A stretch of 64,000 nt of DNA, taken from positions 1,426,001-1,490,000 of the forward strand of contig NZ_CP040272.1 in NCBI RefSeq assembly GCF_013393905.1. The letters are read 5' to 3'. Origin of the DNA: Nostoc sp. C052 (GTDB taxonomy: Bacteria; Cyanobacteriota; Cyanobacteriia; Cyanobacteriales; Nostocaceae). Below are positions 15,597-23,929 of this stretch, piece after piece (position 1 is the stretch's first letter; the number at the start of each line of letters is the position of its first letter). The notes under the pieces were generated by a model, which worked only from the letters and a program-made list of their open reading frames with translations, was not told where the DNA came from and ran no database searches. Position numbers and translations under genes: made by a program.

Positions 15597-18218
15597 ATGA
15601 CTCAATTTAAAATATATGACTCCACACAACGGCAATTTCCACCCTTGCTAAGAGGTCGTACTATTATTCTTTTTACCAGTATTTTGTTGTTTTCAGAATC
15701 AAATGTTGCAGCTGCTAGGCAGTATCCAGTAAATATTGCACAGATGACACAAGCAAATGATGCAACTCGCACTGCTGCGGAAACTGTATATCAAGAGGGG
15801 AAGCAATTATATCAGCAAGGAACAGCAGAATCTCTGGTAAAGGCGATCGCAAAATTTGAACAAGCACTTCAACTATATCGTCAAGGGAATACCCTGAATG
15901 GGCAAAAACTACGCTCCTTAGAAGCTGACACCCTCTCTTACATAGCGAAAATCTACTCAGAGTTAGGTGAAAAGCAAAAGGCACTCTCATACTACAACCA
16001 AGGTTTATCCCTATATCGGCAGATGGGAGACAAAAAGTCGGAAGGTGTTTCCCTCAATAATATTGGCTCTGTCTACTATTTCTTGGGAGAAAATCAAAAG
16101 GCACTCTCATACTACAACCAATCCCTTTTACTACACCGACTGATTGGAAACAAGTCAGGGATAGCGACTACCCTCAATAATGTGGGCAAAGTCTACTTGG
16201 AGTTACAAGAAAATCAAAAGGCACTTTCATACTTCAGTCAATCTCTGTCCCTACACCAGCAGGCGGGAGACAAAAGAGGTATCCCAACTGCTCTAAACAA
16301 TATTGGCATAGTCTACTTAAATTTAGGAGAAAATCAAAAAGCACTCTCATACTTCAGTCAATCCCTGTCTCTATACCAACAGGCGACAGACAAAAGAGGC
16401 ATTCCAACTGCTCTGAACAATATTGGTAAAGTTTACTCAAATTTAGGAGAACACCAAAAGGCGCTAGATTATTACAATCAATGTCTACCTTTATACATAC
16501 AGATGGGGAGCAAGACAGGGGAAGCTCGGACTTTGTATAACATCGCTTCTATCCAACGTGACAGCGGCGATTTTAAGGCTTCCTTAACTCAGATGGAGAG
16601 AGTCATCAAAATTGTTGAAGACCTTCGTACTAAAATTGACTCTCAAGAACTCCGCACTTCCTATTTTGCTACTGTACAAGATTATTATGAGTTTTACATC
16701 GATTTGCTGATGCAGTTACACAAACAGCATCCATCCCAAGGATATGATGCTCTAGCACTGCAAACCAGCGAACGCGCCCGCGCCCGCAGTCTTTTGGAAC
16801 TGCTTACTGAAGCTAATGCTGATATTCGCCAAGGTGTGGAGCCAAAGTTACTTTCTCAAGAACACAACTTGCAGCAACAACTGGATACTTTAGAAAAACG
16901 TCGAATACAACTATTAAATGTTAACCACACTGAAGCAGAGGTGCAAGCTTTAGAAAAAGAAATAGAAGCTGTTCTAGAACAATATCAACAAGTCCAAGTG
17001 CAAATCCGTGCTACCAGTCCGCGTTATGCAGCACTGACTCAACCCCAGCCTCTCTCACTCACCCAGATTCAGCAGCAGGTACTCGATGACAACACCCTAC
17101 TTCTAGAATATTCTCTTGGGGAAAAGCGCAGTTATCTTTGGGCAGTTACGAATAAGAGTATTACCAGTTATGAGCTACCCAAGCGTGCAGACATTGAAGC
17201 TACTGTCCAAAAGTTTCGTCAAGAAATCACTACTCCTTATCTCAGAAATAGCCCATCTATAGATACTCTATCTCAGATTATACTTGCACCTGTAGCCCAG
17301 CAATTGGGAAAGAAACGCCTAGCGATCGCCAGCGATGGCGCTTTGCAATATGTGCCATTTTCCGCCCTAGCTACACCGGGAAGTAGTAACTATGAACCAT
17401 TACTGCTCAACCACGAAATCATTACTCTACCCTCAGCATCGACAGTAGCTATCCTCCGGCGTGAACACAAAGAACGTAAATCTTCTGCCCCTAAGACATT
17501 AGTTGTATTGGCAGATCCCATTTTTAGTAGTGATGATGAGCGTCTTGAAGGTAAAGTCAAAGTATCTCCCTCATCTGTGCCAGAAAGCAACTTAGATAGC
17601 CAAGCTTTAACCAGATCGGCTCAAGACTCAGATGTTAACTTTCAGCGTTTGCGGTTTACACGTCAAGAAGCCGAGCAAATTCTTTCTCTTGTACCTGTTA
17701 GCGATCGCAAGCAAGCCTTTGATTTTACCGCTAGTCGTACCACTGCTAGCAGCGAAAATTTAAGTCAATATCGCATCATCCATTTCGCTACTCATGGCAT
17801 TCTCAACAGCAAGCATCCAGAATTATCAGGAGTCGTATTGTCGCTATTTGATAACCAGGGAAGGCCGCAAAATGGCTTTTTGCGCTTACACGACATCTTC
17901 AACCTCAACCTACAAGCAGAACTAGTAGTACTCAGTGCTTGTAAAACCGGACTGGGAGAGGAAGTTAAGGGAGAAGGATTAGTAGGATTAACCAGAGGTT
18001 TTATGTATGCTGGTAGTCCGCGAGTAGTGGTTAGCCTGTGGAGTGTAGACGATCAAGCAACATCCGAACTCATGAAGGTATTTTACAAAAAGATGCTACA
18101 AGAAAAATTAAAGCCAGCAGCAGCATTGCGGACAGCCCAAATAGAAATATGGCGCACTCAAAAATATGCCGCACCTTATTATTGGGCAGCTTTTACTCTA
18201 CAAGGTGAGTGGAAATAA
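15597..18218 (+). CDS. exported TPR-CHAT domain protein (caspase-like protease)
   Basis: The 873-residue protein has an N-terminal export signal (hydrophobic TIILFTSILLFSESNVAA, about 22-39) and at least five TPR units of 40 residues between about 95 and 330, each with the phrase GENQKALSYYNQSL or close variants. A coiled-coil follows (about 410-475), and the CHAT domain is at about 560-873. The catalytic dyad is visible: His733 in HFATHG and Cys782 in VLSACKTGLGE, followed by GLTRGFMYAGSPRVVVSLW. CHAT proteases cut partner proteins and act in defence or cell death when linked to sensors; large secreted TPR-CHAT proteins are common in cyanobacteria with unknown substrates. The TPRs at about 216-295 are nearly identical, a sign of recent tandem duplication. 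Confidence 0.88.
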   Translation: MTQFKIYDSTQRQFPPLLRGRTIILFTSILLFSESNVAAARQYPVNIAQMTQANDATRTAAETVYQEGKQLYQQGTAESLVKAIAKFEQALQLYRQGNTLNGQKLRSLEADTLSYIAKIYSELGEKQKALSYYNQGLSLYRQMGDKKSEGVSLNNIGSVYYFLGENQKALSYYNQSLLLHRLIGNKSGIATTLNNVGKVYLELQENQKALSYFSQSLSLHQQAGDKRGIPTALNNIGIVYLNLGENQKALSYFSQSLSLYQQATDKRGIPTALNNIGKVYSNLGEHQKALDYYNQCLPLYIQMGSKTGEARTLYNIASIQRDSGDFKASLTQMERVIKIVEDLRTKIDSQELRTSYFATVQDYYEFYIDLLMQLHKQHPSQGYDALALQTSERARARSLLELLTEANADIRQGVEPKLLSQEHNLQQQLDTLEKRRIQLLNVNHTEAEVQALEKEIEAVLEQYQQVQVQIRATSPRYAALTQPQPLSLTQIQQQVLDDNTLLLEYSLGEKRSYLWAVTNKSITSYELPKRADIEATVQKFRQEITTPYLRNSPSIDTLSQIILAPVAQQLGKKRLAIASDGALQYVPFSALATPGSSNYEPLLLNHEIITLPSASTVAILRREHKERKSSAPKTLVVLADPIFSSDDERLEGKVKVSPSSVPESNLDSQALTRSAQDSDVNFQRLRFTRQEAEQILSLVPVSDRKQAFDFTASRTTASSENLSQYRIIHFATHGILNSKHPELSGVVLSLFDNQGRPQNGFLRLHDIFNLNLQAELVVLSACKTGLGEEVKGEGLVGLTRGFMYAGSPRVVVSLWSVDDQATSELMKVFYKKMLQEKLKPAAALRTAQIEIWRTQKYAAPYYWAAFTLQGEWK

Positions 18219-18280
18219 AGGGGATTGGGCATTGAAAAGAGGCAGAGGGGCGGAGGGGAAAACTCTTCTCCCTTGCTCCC

Positions 18281-18406
18281 CAATACTTGTCGGGTTTTGG
18301 GGAAAAGGGAAAGGGGAAAGGGGAAAGAAAAACCTTTAACCCTTACCCTTTAACCTTTTCCCCAAATCAAATTCCGAGTTAAAAATGCAAAACCCCAGTA
18401 GTATTT
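18281..18406. mobile_element. MITE-like element, family B copy 1
   Basis: The element begins CAATACTTGTCGGG and ends CAGTAGTATTT, so its tips are near-inverted repeats (CAATACT and AGTATTT). A shorter relative with the same start (CAATACTTGTCGG), middle (AACCTTTAACC) and end (GAGTTAAAAA then AGTAGTATTG) lies at 60076-60171. This copy carries extra GGGGAAA repeats in its left half. No coding capacity is seen. Confidence 0.55.
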
Positions 18407-18452
18407 ACACAGTTGTACATTGGTGTCAACTTAAGCTGGAACTCCTTTAAAA

Positions 18453-18558
18453 CCTCGTTTCCAGCCAGAGTCGGGAAATGCTGCTCTAGCGGTTCTGCCG
18501 CCAGCAATGGAGTCGGAGCCTCTAGGACGGCATTCCCAGTCGGAGACTGGGAACGAGA
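18453..18558. repeat. dispersed palindromic repeat, also present upstream of aptA
   Basis: The block starts CCTCGTTTCCAGCC and ends GACTGGGAACGAG, with a perfect hairpin TTCCCAGTC/GACTGGGAA at 18533-18553 and an inner GGAGCCTCTAGG. The same vocabulary (GCCTCGTTCCCAGCC, GGAGCCTC, GAACGAG) forms the cassette at 56841-56955. It makes false short open frames on both strands. Confidence 0.6.
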
Positions 18559-18722
18559 CACAGTAGGGGCGTACATCTATGCTTCTCTGTCTATATACCA
18601 CGCAAGTCATTCGTCGATAGCTATGGCAGTTGTTGGAATTGGTGCAAAATATCAGATTTTTCCGGTTGAGCCAAAATATAAGTGAATAATTACTTTACAT
18701 CGAATATGTATAGCTAAAACTC

Positions 18723-19046
18723 ATGGATATACCCCAGCGCGTATCAGTCCGCTACAAAGACGCGTCCTTCAACAGTAATGAAATCCGCTTAAGAACTTTT
18801 CGGCTTGGGTTGCAAATATGGGATGAACAAACCAAACCTAGAAAAACAGAGCTTTATCAGTTTATATCCTCTTGCTTGAAACAAGTTGACCGCCAAGATC
18901 GTTTTATGTTTTCTCTGCTATTCATAGAATTAACAGACCTCATACGCAATTCTGCGCTGGAAAGGGGAACAAAAGAGGTTCTGATTAAAACAGCTTTTAG
19001 AGAATTTGCTTGCGCGATAACAGACTTTGAAGACGTTGCCAAATAA
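18723..19046 (+). CDS. small protein of unknown function
   Basis: This 107-residue frame begins MDIPQRVSVRYKDASFNS and continues with amphipathic helices (TELYQFISSCLKQ, DRFMFSLLFIELTDLIR, EVLIKTAFREFACAITDFED). It has no signal peptide, membrane segment or cysteine motif. I do not recognise a family. No clear ribosome-binding site precedes the ATG, but a well-formed terminator 70 bases after the stop supports it being a real transcript end. It lies directly before the CRISPR leader, yet nothing in it resembles a Cas protein. It could be a DUF shared by cyanobacteria. Confidence 0.6.
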   Translation: MDIPQRVSVRYKDASFNSNEIRLRTFRLGLQIWDEQTKPRKTELYQFISSCLKQVDRQDRFMFSLLFIELTDLIRNSALERGTKEVLIKTAFREFACAITDFEDVAK

Positions 19047-19113
19047 GGTTGATGGGGGTGTAGGTATTGCTTAGGCGTAGCTCATCCCAAGCATTGCCCA
19101 GAACTGAGCTAAC

Positions 19114-19164
19114 CTAATCTAGTAGGATATAGTAAACAGCTTTCCTATCGGATTAGTTTTTTTT
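19114..19164 (+). terminator. rho-independent terminator before the CRISPR leader
   Basis: CTAATC (19114-19119) pairs with GATTAG (19151-19156), an inner TAGGA pairs with TCCTA, and eight T residues follow (19157-19164). It should end transcription of the small gene upstream and insulate the CRISPR array. Confidence 0.65.
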
Positions 19165-19397
19165 GGCTGAATGCGCGGATAGGTAGGTGTTGGTAAAGGG
19201 GTAACTACAAAAATGCCTGAATTGACCTATATGCAAGCATTTCAGAGCATTAGCATTTATAAACCATCCGCGCACCTTATGCAGACTAGTTTTCAGCCAT
19301 TTGCCTCTACCCAAATCACAACTCCTCGTGTTATGATTTATCCATTCGCGCAACCGAACCTTGAAAACCAAATAAGACAAGGCTTTCAGAAGCCCGC
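19165..19397 (+). promoter_or_regulatory. probable CRISPR leader
   Basis: This 233-base stretch lies between the terminator and the first perfect repeat. The degenerate repeats are all at the other end of the array, so new spacers should enter here and the array should be transcribed rightwards from this region. Open frames across it run into the first repeat and are not taken as genes. No clear promoter boxes were identified. Confidence 0.5.
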
Positions 19398-20553
19398 ATT
19401 GCAATTAACTAAAATCCCTATTAGGGATTGAAACACTACATTGGCGGGAATTATACCAGGGTATAGCATTGCAATTAACTAAAATCCCTATTAGGGATTG
19501 AAACTCTTTAATAAAAAATTTATTAATTCCAGATTCTAATTGCAATTAACTAAAATCCCTATTAGGGATTGAAACCTATTATCATCCAAATTAATAGTAT
19601 TACCGATAACATTTTGCAATTAACTAAAATCCCTATTAGGGATTGAAACAGATATTTCACCCAAACTCGATAGTGGATCGATACATTGCAATTAACTAAA
19701 ATCCCTATTAGGGATTGAAACTAGTGAAACTCAGGAAACCCCTCAAGAATCGACTCATTGCAATTAACTAAAATCCCTATTAGGGATTGAAACCATCACG
19801 ACTCTAACAACTCAAAAACTTAAAATATTGCAATTAACTAAAATCCCTATTAGGGATTGAAACAGTTTCCCTACCGTTACGGGTAAGTTATGTTTGAATT
19901 GCAATTAACTAAAATCCCTATTAGGGATTGAAACGCTTTTGAGGCTTCATCGGCTCCGCCTGAAGTGGTAAATTGCAATTAACTAAAATCCCTATTAGGG
20001 ATTGAAACCAGATATTACGTATGCACCCACTAAAGTAACAAATTGCAATTAACTAAAATCCCTATTAGGGATTGAAACCGGTTACTAGCTTCTGTTGTGC
20101 TTGCTGTTTAGTGACATTGCAATTAACTAAAATCCCTATTAGGGATTGAAACCCCTGGTGGTGGTATTTCTACTAAAGAAGCTGACTATTGCAATTAACT
20201 AAAATCCCTATTAGGGATTGAAACTATCATCAACTACTGGCTTTGGAACATAGGGTTTATTGCAATTAACTAAAATCCCTATTAGGAATTGAAACATGAG
20301 CTTTCCTGGTTTAAATCCTCCTATCATTGCATCTAGGATTGCAATTAACTAAAATCCCTATCAATACGGTTCGGTTAAGGTTTTTTGATGGAAATTGTAG
20401 AGTGCAAAGATCCGAGAAATCATTATAAAGACGCGACAAATCGCGTCTCTTGTCTTAACCGAACAGTATTGAAATCCCTATTAGGGATTGAAACAAAACT
20501 TAGAAGTATTAGTAATTAAATCTTTTCTATTGCAATTACCTAAAAACCATCTA
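19398..20553 (+). CRISPR. orphan CRISPR array, 13 full repeats plus an interrupted and a degenerate repeat
   Basis: The 37-base repeat starts ATTGCAATTAAC and ends GGGATTGAAAC. Full repeats start at 19398, 19468, 19539, 19613, 19685, 19757, 19827, 19898, 19972, 20042, 20116, 20188 and 20259; the fourth has T as first base and the thirteenth has AGGAATT. Spacers are 33-37 bases. A fourteenth repeat (from 20338, after a 42-base spacer) is split by a MITE, and a degenerate copy closes the array at 20529-20553. The repeat holds the palindrome AATCCCTA-T-TAGGGATT, and its ATTGAAAC end fits the 8-base crRNA handle of cyanobacterial type I/III systems. Decay at the right end agrees with a leader on the left. 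No cas gene is in the window, so processing must come from elsewhere. Confidence 0.97.
20361..20472. mobile_element. MITE (family A, copy 1) inserted in a CRISPR repeat
   Basis: The 112-bp element has inverted ends: TCAATACGGTTCGGTTAAG on the left and CTTAACCGAACAGTATTGA on the right, with one mismatch. It is flanked by the 8-base direct repeat AATCCCTA (20353-20360 and 20473-20480), the target duplication. An inner palindrome GACGCGA-CAAA-TCGCGTC is present. The insertion lies at the centre of the palindrome of the fourteenth CRISPR repeat. A second copy is at 21391-21527 in the opposite orientation. Confidence 0.85.
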
Positions 20554-21252
20554 AAAAGAAATTACTTTGCGATCGCGCAAAAACTTACCGCTTATATTGC
20601 GCGGAGCATCAGTAGCTAACCAGATTGCAGTGTCAGCACCTTCTTCTGGCGAACGGGGTGCTGATGAACCACCCATATCTGTTCTCACCCACCCCGGACA
20701 AATGGAATTGACGACGATCCCTTTGGAGTCCAAAGCTTGTGCCAACATAATTGTTGCGCCATTTAATGCCAGCTTTGATAGGCAGTAACTTGGAACACCA
20801 GCAGATAAGTCTGATAATGCTCCATATCCACTTGAAACGTTAACAACTCTGGCATCGGAGGATTTTTCCAATAGGGGTAAAAATGCCTGTACCATCCGAA
20901 TTGGGCCAAAAGTGTTGGCATTGATTGTGGAATCAAGCAACTCACGAGAAATAGTCAGAATATTTATATCCTTATCTGGATACACGCCAGCATTATTGAT
21001 CAAAACATCTAACCGATCGATCTTTTGGTACAGGGTTTTGACTGCTTGATTGATAGAGCGATCGTCAGTGACATCCAATTCGATGGGAATTACCTTGCCT
21101 GGAAGTTTCTGGGCTGCAAGTTTGGCGTTATCGAGCGATCGCGAAGTGATAATTATTTCATAGTCTTTTGCCAGTAAACCTTGAGCGATCGCAAACCCAA
21201 TCCCTCGGTTCCCACCCGTAATCAATACCCGTTTGTCTGGTATGGATTTCAT
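20551..21252 (-). CDS. short-chain dehydrogenase/reductase (SDR)
   Basis: The 233-residue protein is a classical SDR. It has the cofactor motif TGGNRGIG near residue 12, the NNAG motif near 86, the catalytic Ser in NVSSGYG and the YxxxK motif in YCLSKLAL, followed by the CPGWVRTDMGG loop that closes on the nicotinamide. Arg after TS (TSRS) suggests NADP(H) preference. It has no membrane or targeting segment. The substrate is unknown; many such enzymes reduce carbonyl compounds. The gene ends against the degenerate last CRISPR repeat and starts beside a MITE copy, so it is squeezed between two repeat elements with no obvious operon partner. Confidence 0.9.
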   Translation of the reverse strand: MKSIPDKRVLITGGNRGIGFAIAQGLLAKDYEIIITSRSLDNAKLAAQKLPGKVIPIELDVTDDRSINQAVKTLYQKIDRLDVLINNAGVYPDKDINILTISRELLDSTINANTFGPIRMVQAFLPLLEKSSDARVVNVSSGYGALSDLSAGVPSYCLSKLALNGATIMLAQALDSKGIVVNSICPGWVRTDMGGSSAPRSPEEGADTAIWLATDAPRNISGKFLRDRKVISF

Positions 21253-21390
21253 CTCAGTATTTTATGTCCATTTTGCTAGTTATAGTTCACAAAATATCAT
21301 AGACTTATAGATTAAAAAACCAAAAATTTTTAGTATTTTAATAAAACTCTAGTATTTTTATAATCTATCCAGAGAAAGATAAATGAGTAT

Positions 21391-21527
21391 ACAAATACTG
21401 TTCGGTTAAGACAAGAGACACGATGAATCGCCGTCTTGACAATAATCTGTCTTTTGTCTTCACCACGATTTATCGCGTCTTTGCAATCTATAATTTTCAT
21501 CAAAAAACCTTAACCGAATTATATTGA
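21391..21527. mobile_element. MITE (family A, copy 2)
   Basis: This 137-bp copy starts ACAAATACTGTTCGGTTAAG and ends CTTAACCGAATTATATTGA. It is flanked by the 8-base direct repeat ATGAGTAT (21383-21390 and 21528-21535). Its interior (ACAAGAGAC, ATCGCGTCTTTGCA, TTTTCATCAAAAAACC) matches the copy in the CRISPR array read on the other strand. It sits in the gap upstream of the SDR gene and of the oxidase operon. Confidence 0.82.
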
Positions 21528-21563
21528 ATGAGTATATTGTTTGACTCAAAAATACTTCAACTA

Positions 21564-21583
21564 TTTGTCATTACTGTGACAAA
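21564..21583. promoter_or_regulatory. operator-like palindrome upstream of the oxidase operon
   Basis: The 20 bases TTTGTCATTACTGTGACAAA consist of two perfect 7-base arms around a 6-base spacer. It lies about 270 bases before the first gene of the oxidase operon and about 310 bases before the divergent SDR gene. The geometry (N6 spacer) is that of CRP/FNR-type dimer sites, though the arm sequence does not match a consensus I know. Its role is a proposal. Confidence 0.4.
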
Positions 21584-21855
21584 AGTATGTCTTTATTTTT
21601 AAGATTTGTAAAATTGAAATTTTCAAGTTTATATCAATCTTAAGCAAGATTTATGGTATATTCAGAGCAAGTTAGGTTATTGATTAAATTAAAGTTTTGA
21701 GTTAATCAATCTATTATGACTTAAATAATAGAACCATGACAAGTAATAATGTAAATAGCCATTTTTTAGTTTTTGCAAATATCAATTTGGATATATATCA
21801 ACTGAGATTAGGGTTATTCTAGTGAATGTTTTACATTTGGAAAAAATAATTAGCA

Positions 21856-22350
21856 ATGCCTGCTCTGTCTCTAAATAACCAAAATTTACCATACCCTGAC
21901 CCTCTACACCCTATCATTGTCCACTTTGTAATCGCGATGGTGCTTTTTTCTTTTGTGTGCGATGTGCTGGGCTATTTCACGCGTAACGTGCGTTTATTTG
22001 AGGTGAGTTTCTGGAATATGTTTGTGGCCTCAGCAGCTATCTTTTTAGCAGTGATTGTTGGTCAGTTTGAAGCAGGTCTGGCTAACATCTATCCAGCAGT
22101 TCAACCAACATTAAATTTTCATACAGTGATGGGTTGGTCGCTAGCGGCTATTGTCGTTGGCATTACAGCTTGGCGTTTCGTGATTCGCAACAGCAGTCCA
22201 CGGAAAGTACCGCCTGCTTATTTGGGTGCTGCAACGTTTTTAGTCTGCTTAGTGTGCTTGCAAGTCTATCTAGGCAGCAAGCTAGTTTGGGTGTACGGGT
22301 TACACATCGAGCCAGTTGTGCAAGCAATGAAGCAGGGAGTTTCGCCATGA
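21856..22350 (+). CDS. DUF2231 membrane protein, first gene of the oxidase operon
   Basis: The 164-residue protein has about four membrane helices (PIIVHFVIAMVLFSFVCDVL, MFVASAAIFLAVIVG, TVMGWSLAAIVVGITAW, LGAATFLVCLVCLQVYLGSK) and the DUF2231 start HPxxVHFxIA. Conserved histidines (PLHPIIVHF, NFHTVMGW, YGLHIEP) could bind heme or metal, as suspected for related cytochrome-like membrane proteins. It overlaps the next gene by four bases (ATGA) and precedes coxB, so it is probably an accessory or electron-entry subunit of this oxidase (inference). Such DUF2231 pairs are typical upstream partners of the second heterocyst-type cox clusters. Confidence 0.85.
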   Translation: MPALSLNNQNLPYPDPLHPIIVHFVIAMVLFSFVCDVLGYFTRNVRLFEVSFWNMFVASAAIFLAVIVGQFEAGLANIYPAVQPTLNFHTVMGWSLAAIVVGITAWRFVIRNSSPRKVPPAYLGAATFLVCLVCLQVYLGSKLVWVYGLHIEPVVQAMKQGVSP

Positions 22351-22952
22351 ACTGGCAGCTTATTGACCAGTTGAGATTGAGGCTAAATGCTAACGGATTA
22401 CCTTATGAAATTCCCATACATCCGCAACTGGTACATTTAACATTGGGCTTGTTAATTATTGCCATTATTTTTGATATTGCCGGAGCGCTTTTTGCTTTAG
22501 AGAAACCAATCTTCAAATTTTTAGGTCTGCCTGCCCTGCGTTCTGGTTTCTTTGATGTCGGCTGGTATAACCTCATAGGAGCAGCTTTTATCACCTTTTT
22601 CACCGTTGCATCTGGTTTTTTCGAGCTATTGCTAGCAAATCCACCAATCGATCAAAAGAGCGTTTGGGGGTTAACTGCTGGTTGGACGATGCTTTTGCAT
22701 GGTTTGGGTGGCGTTTTGTTGTTGGGAGCGATCGCAGCCATGACAATATGGAGAGGTTTGCAACGCTATCGCTGGCGCAAGGATGCTTCCAGGCAAGTGC
22801 AGTGGAGTTACTTATTAGCAGGTATTGCAATATTGGGCATCTTGTTTGTCCACGGAACTTTAGGGGCGCAATTAGGAGAAGAGTTTGGAATTCACGTTAC
22901 TGCTGCGAAGTTACTCCAAGAAGGTAAAAACCCAAATTTACTACTCAAATAA
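22347..22952 (+). CDS. second DUF2231 membrane protein of the oxidase operon
   Basis: I start this gene at the ATG at 22347, which overlaps the previous stop as ATGA; a longer open frame upstream runs inside the preceding gene in another phase. The 201-residue protein shows the DUF2231 pattern IPIHPQLVHLTLGLLIIAIIF, further helices (YNLIGAAFITFFTVASGFF, AGWTMLLHGLGGVLLLGAIA, SYLLAGIAILGILFVHGTLG) and conserved histidines (HPQLVH, MLLHGLGG, VHGTLGAQ). It is a diverged paralogue of its upstream neighbour and probably forms a membrane heterodimer with it. Translational coupling and 53-base spacing to coxB support a shared operon. Confidence 0.85.
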   Translation: MNWQLIDQLRLRLNANGLPYEIPIHPQLVHLTLGLLIIAIIFDIAGALFALEKPIFKFLGLPALRSGFFDVGWYNLIGAAFITFFTVASGFFELLLANPPIDQKSVWGLTAGWTMLLHGLGGVLLLGAIAAMTIWRGLQRYRWRKDASRQVQWSYLLAGIAILGILFVHGTLGAQLGEEFGIHVTAAKLLQEGKNPNLLLK

Positions 22953-23005
22953 TCAAGCGATAAGTACTGTCTTCAATTTTGAATTTTGAATTTTGAATTG
23001 TTAAT

Positions 23006-23929
23006 ATGTTTAGTTTTTGGGAATATGTACTAATAGCGTTTTATGTCGCAGGACTGCTAATTGTCAGTCGGTGGATTGGACAACAAGCGTTTTCTTGGAT
23101 GCCTCCCCAGGCGACAGCAGAAGCACAACGGGTAGATGATTTATTTAGCTTTTTAGTCTCAATTGGAGCATTTATCTTGCTGGGGCTGGTTGGTGTAATG
23201 GTGTATGCGATCGCTTTCCATCGCGCCCCCCCAGAAGACTACACCGAGGGACACCCTTCTAGAGGTAATGGGAAGTTAGAAATATTGTGGACAGCTACTC
23301 CAACTCTGTTAGTAATATGGATTGCCTTTCAAAGCTTCAATATTTATCAGCAATTAAATATTCTGGGTTTAAACCAAATAGTGCATTTGCACGCGCCCCT
23401 AGAATCTGCACCCGCCTACGCCGCGAACGTCAGCGACATTCCCAAACCTGCGTCTGAAACAATTGATGTTTTTGTTAGGCAATGGGATTGGTCTTTTCGC
23501 TATTCCAATAACCTTACCACTAAGGAATTACACTTGCCACTCAATCGCAGCACTCGCTTAAAGATGCAGGCAGAAAAAGTAATCCACGGCTTCTACATTC
23601 CTGAGTTTCGCTTAAAGCAAGATATTGTTCCAGGGCGGAACATTGACATTGTGATTACACCCATTCGCTCAGGTAAATATCGACTGAAAGATTCTCAATT
23701 CAGTGGTACTTATTTTGCCTTGATGGAGGCAGATGTATACGTTGAATCCCTTGATAAGTATAATCAGTGGCTCGCGCAAACAGTCTCTAGCGAAACTACA
23801 AACACTAAAAATCAGGCAGTTGCCGAAAATATCCAACCACCAAAGACATTATTTAAAAGCGGCTGGTACACCGTCGCACCTGCTCAACCTGCTGTAGCGA
23901 ATCAAAGGAAGATAGATAATGACACATGA
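23006..23929 (+). CDS. coxB: cytochrome c oxidase subunit II-like protein without CuA ligands (alternative oxidase)
   Basis: The 307-residue subunit has two N-terminal membrane helices (about 5-25 and 47-70), the LEILWTATPTLLVIW segment and a cupredoxin domain. In normal subunit II the copper A site has two Cys, two His, a Glu and a Met in a CSExCGxxHSxM block. Here that place reads SGKYRLKDSQFSGTYFALM, with no cysteine, so CuA cannot form. This is the hallmark of the cyanobacterial alternative respiratory terminal oxidase (ARTO, cox3 type), thought to take electrons from quinol. An Ala/Pro-rich insert (ESAPAYAANVSDIPKPAS) separates helix 2 from the cupredoxin part. The stop overlaps coxA by 11 bases. 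Confidence 0.9.
   Translation: MFSFWEYVLIAFYVAGLLIVSRWIGQQAFSWMPPQATAEAQRVDDLFSFLVSIGAFILLGLVGVMVYAIAFHRAPPEDYTEGHPSRGNGKLEILWTATPTLLVIWIAFQSFNIYQQLNILGLNQIVHLHAPLESAPAYAANVSDIPKPASETIDVFVRQWDWSFRYSNNLTTKELHLPLNRSTRLKMQAEKVIHGFYIPEFRLKQDIVPGRNIDIVITPIRSGKYRLKDSQFSGTYFALMEADVYVESLDKYNQWLAQTVSSETTNTKNQAVAENIQPPKTLFKSGWYTVAPAQPAVANQRKIDNDT

Noticed and set aside
18379..18685. Short open frames on both strands
   Set aside because: They overlap each other and are built from the palindromic repeat at 18453-18558.
18723..19046. Possible Cas accessory protein
   Set aside because: It is near the array, but no Cas motif or known small Cas family pattern is visible.
19153..19431. Open frames in the CRISPR leader
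   Set aside because: They overlap each other on opposite strands, and the plus-strand one runs into the first CRISPR repeat; the place fits a leader.
20338..20494. Two separate CRISPR arrays
   Set aside because: The gap is explained by a MITE with an 8-bp duplication inside a single repeat.
22134..22346. N-terminal extension of the second DUF2231 gene
   Set aside because: It lies out of phase inside the preceding gene; the ATG at 22347 forms a normal ATGA coupling.
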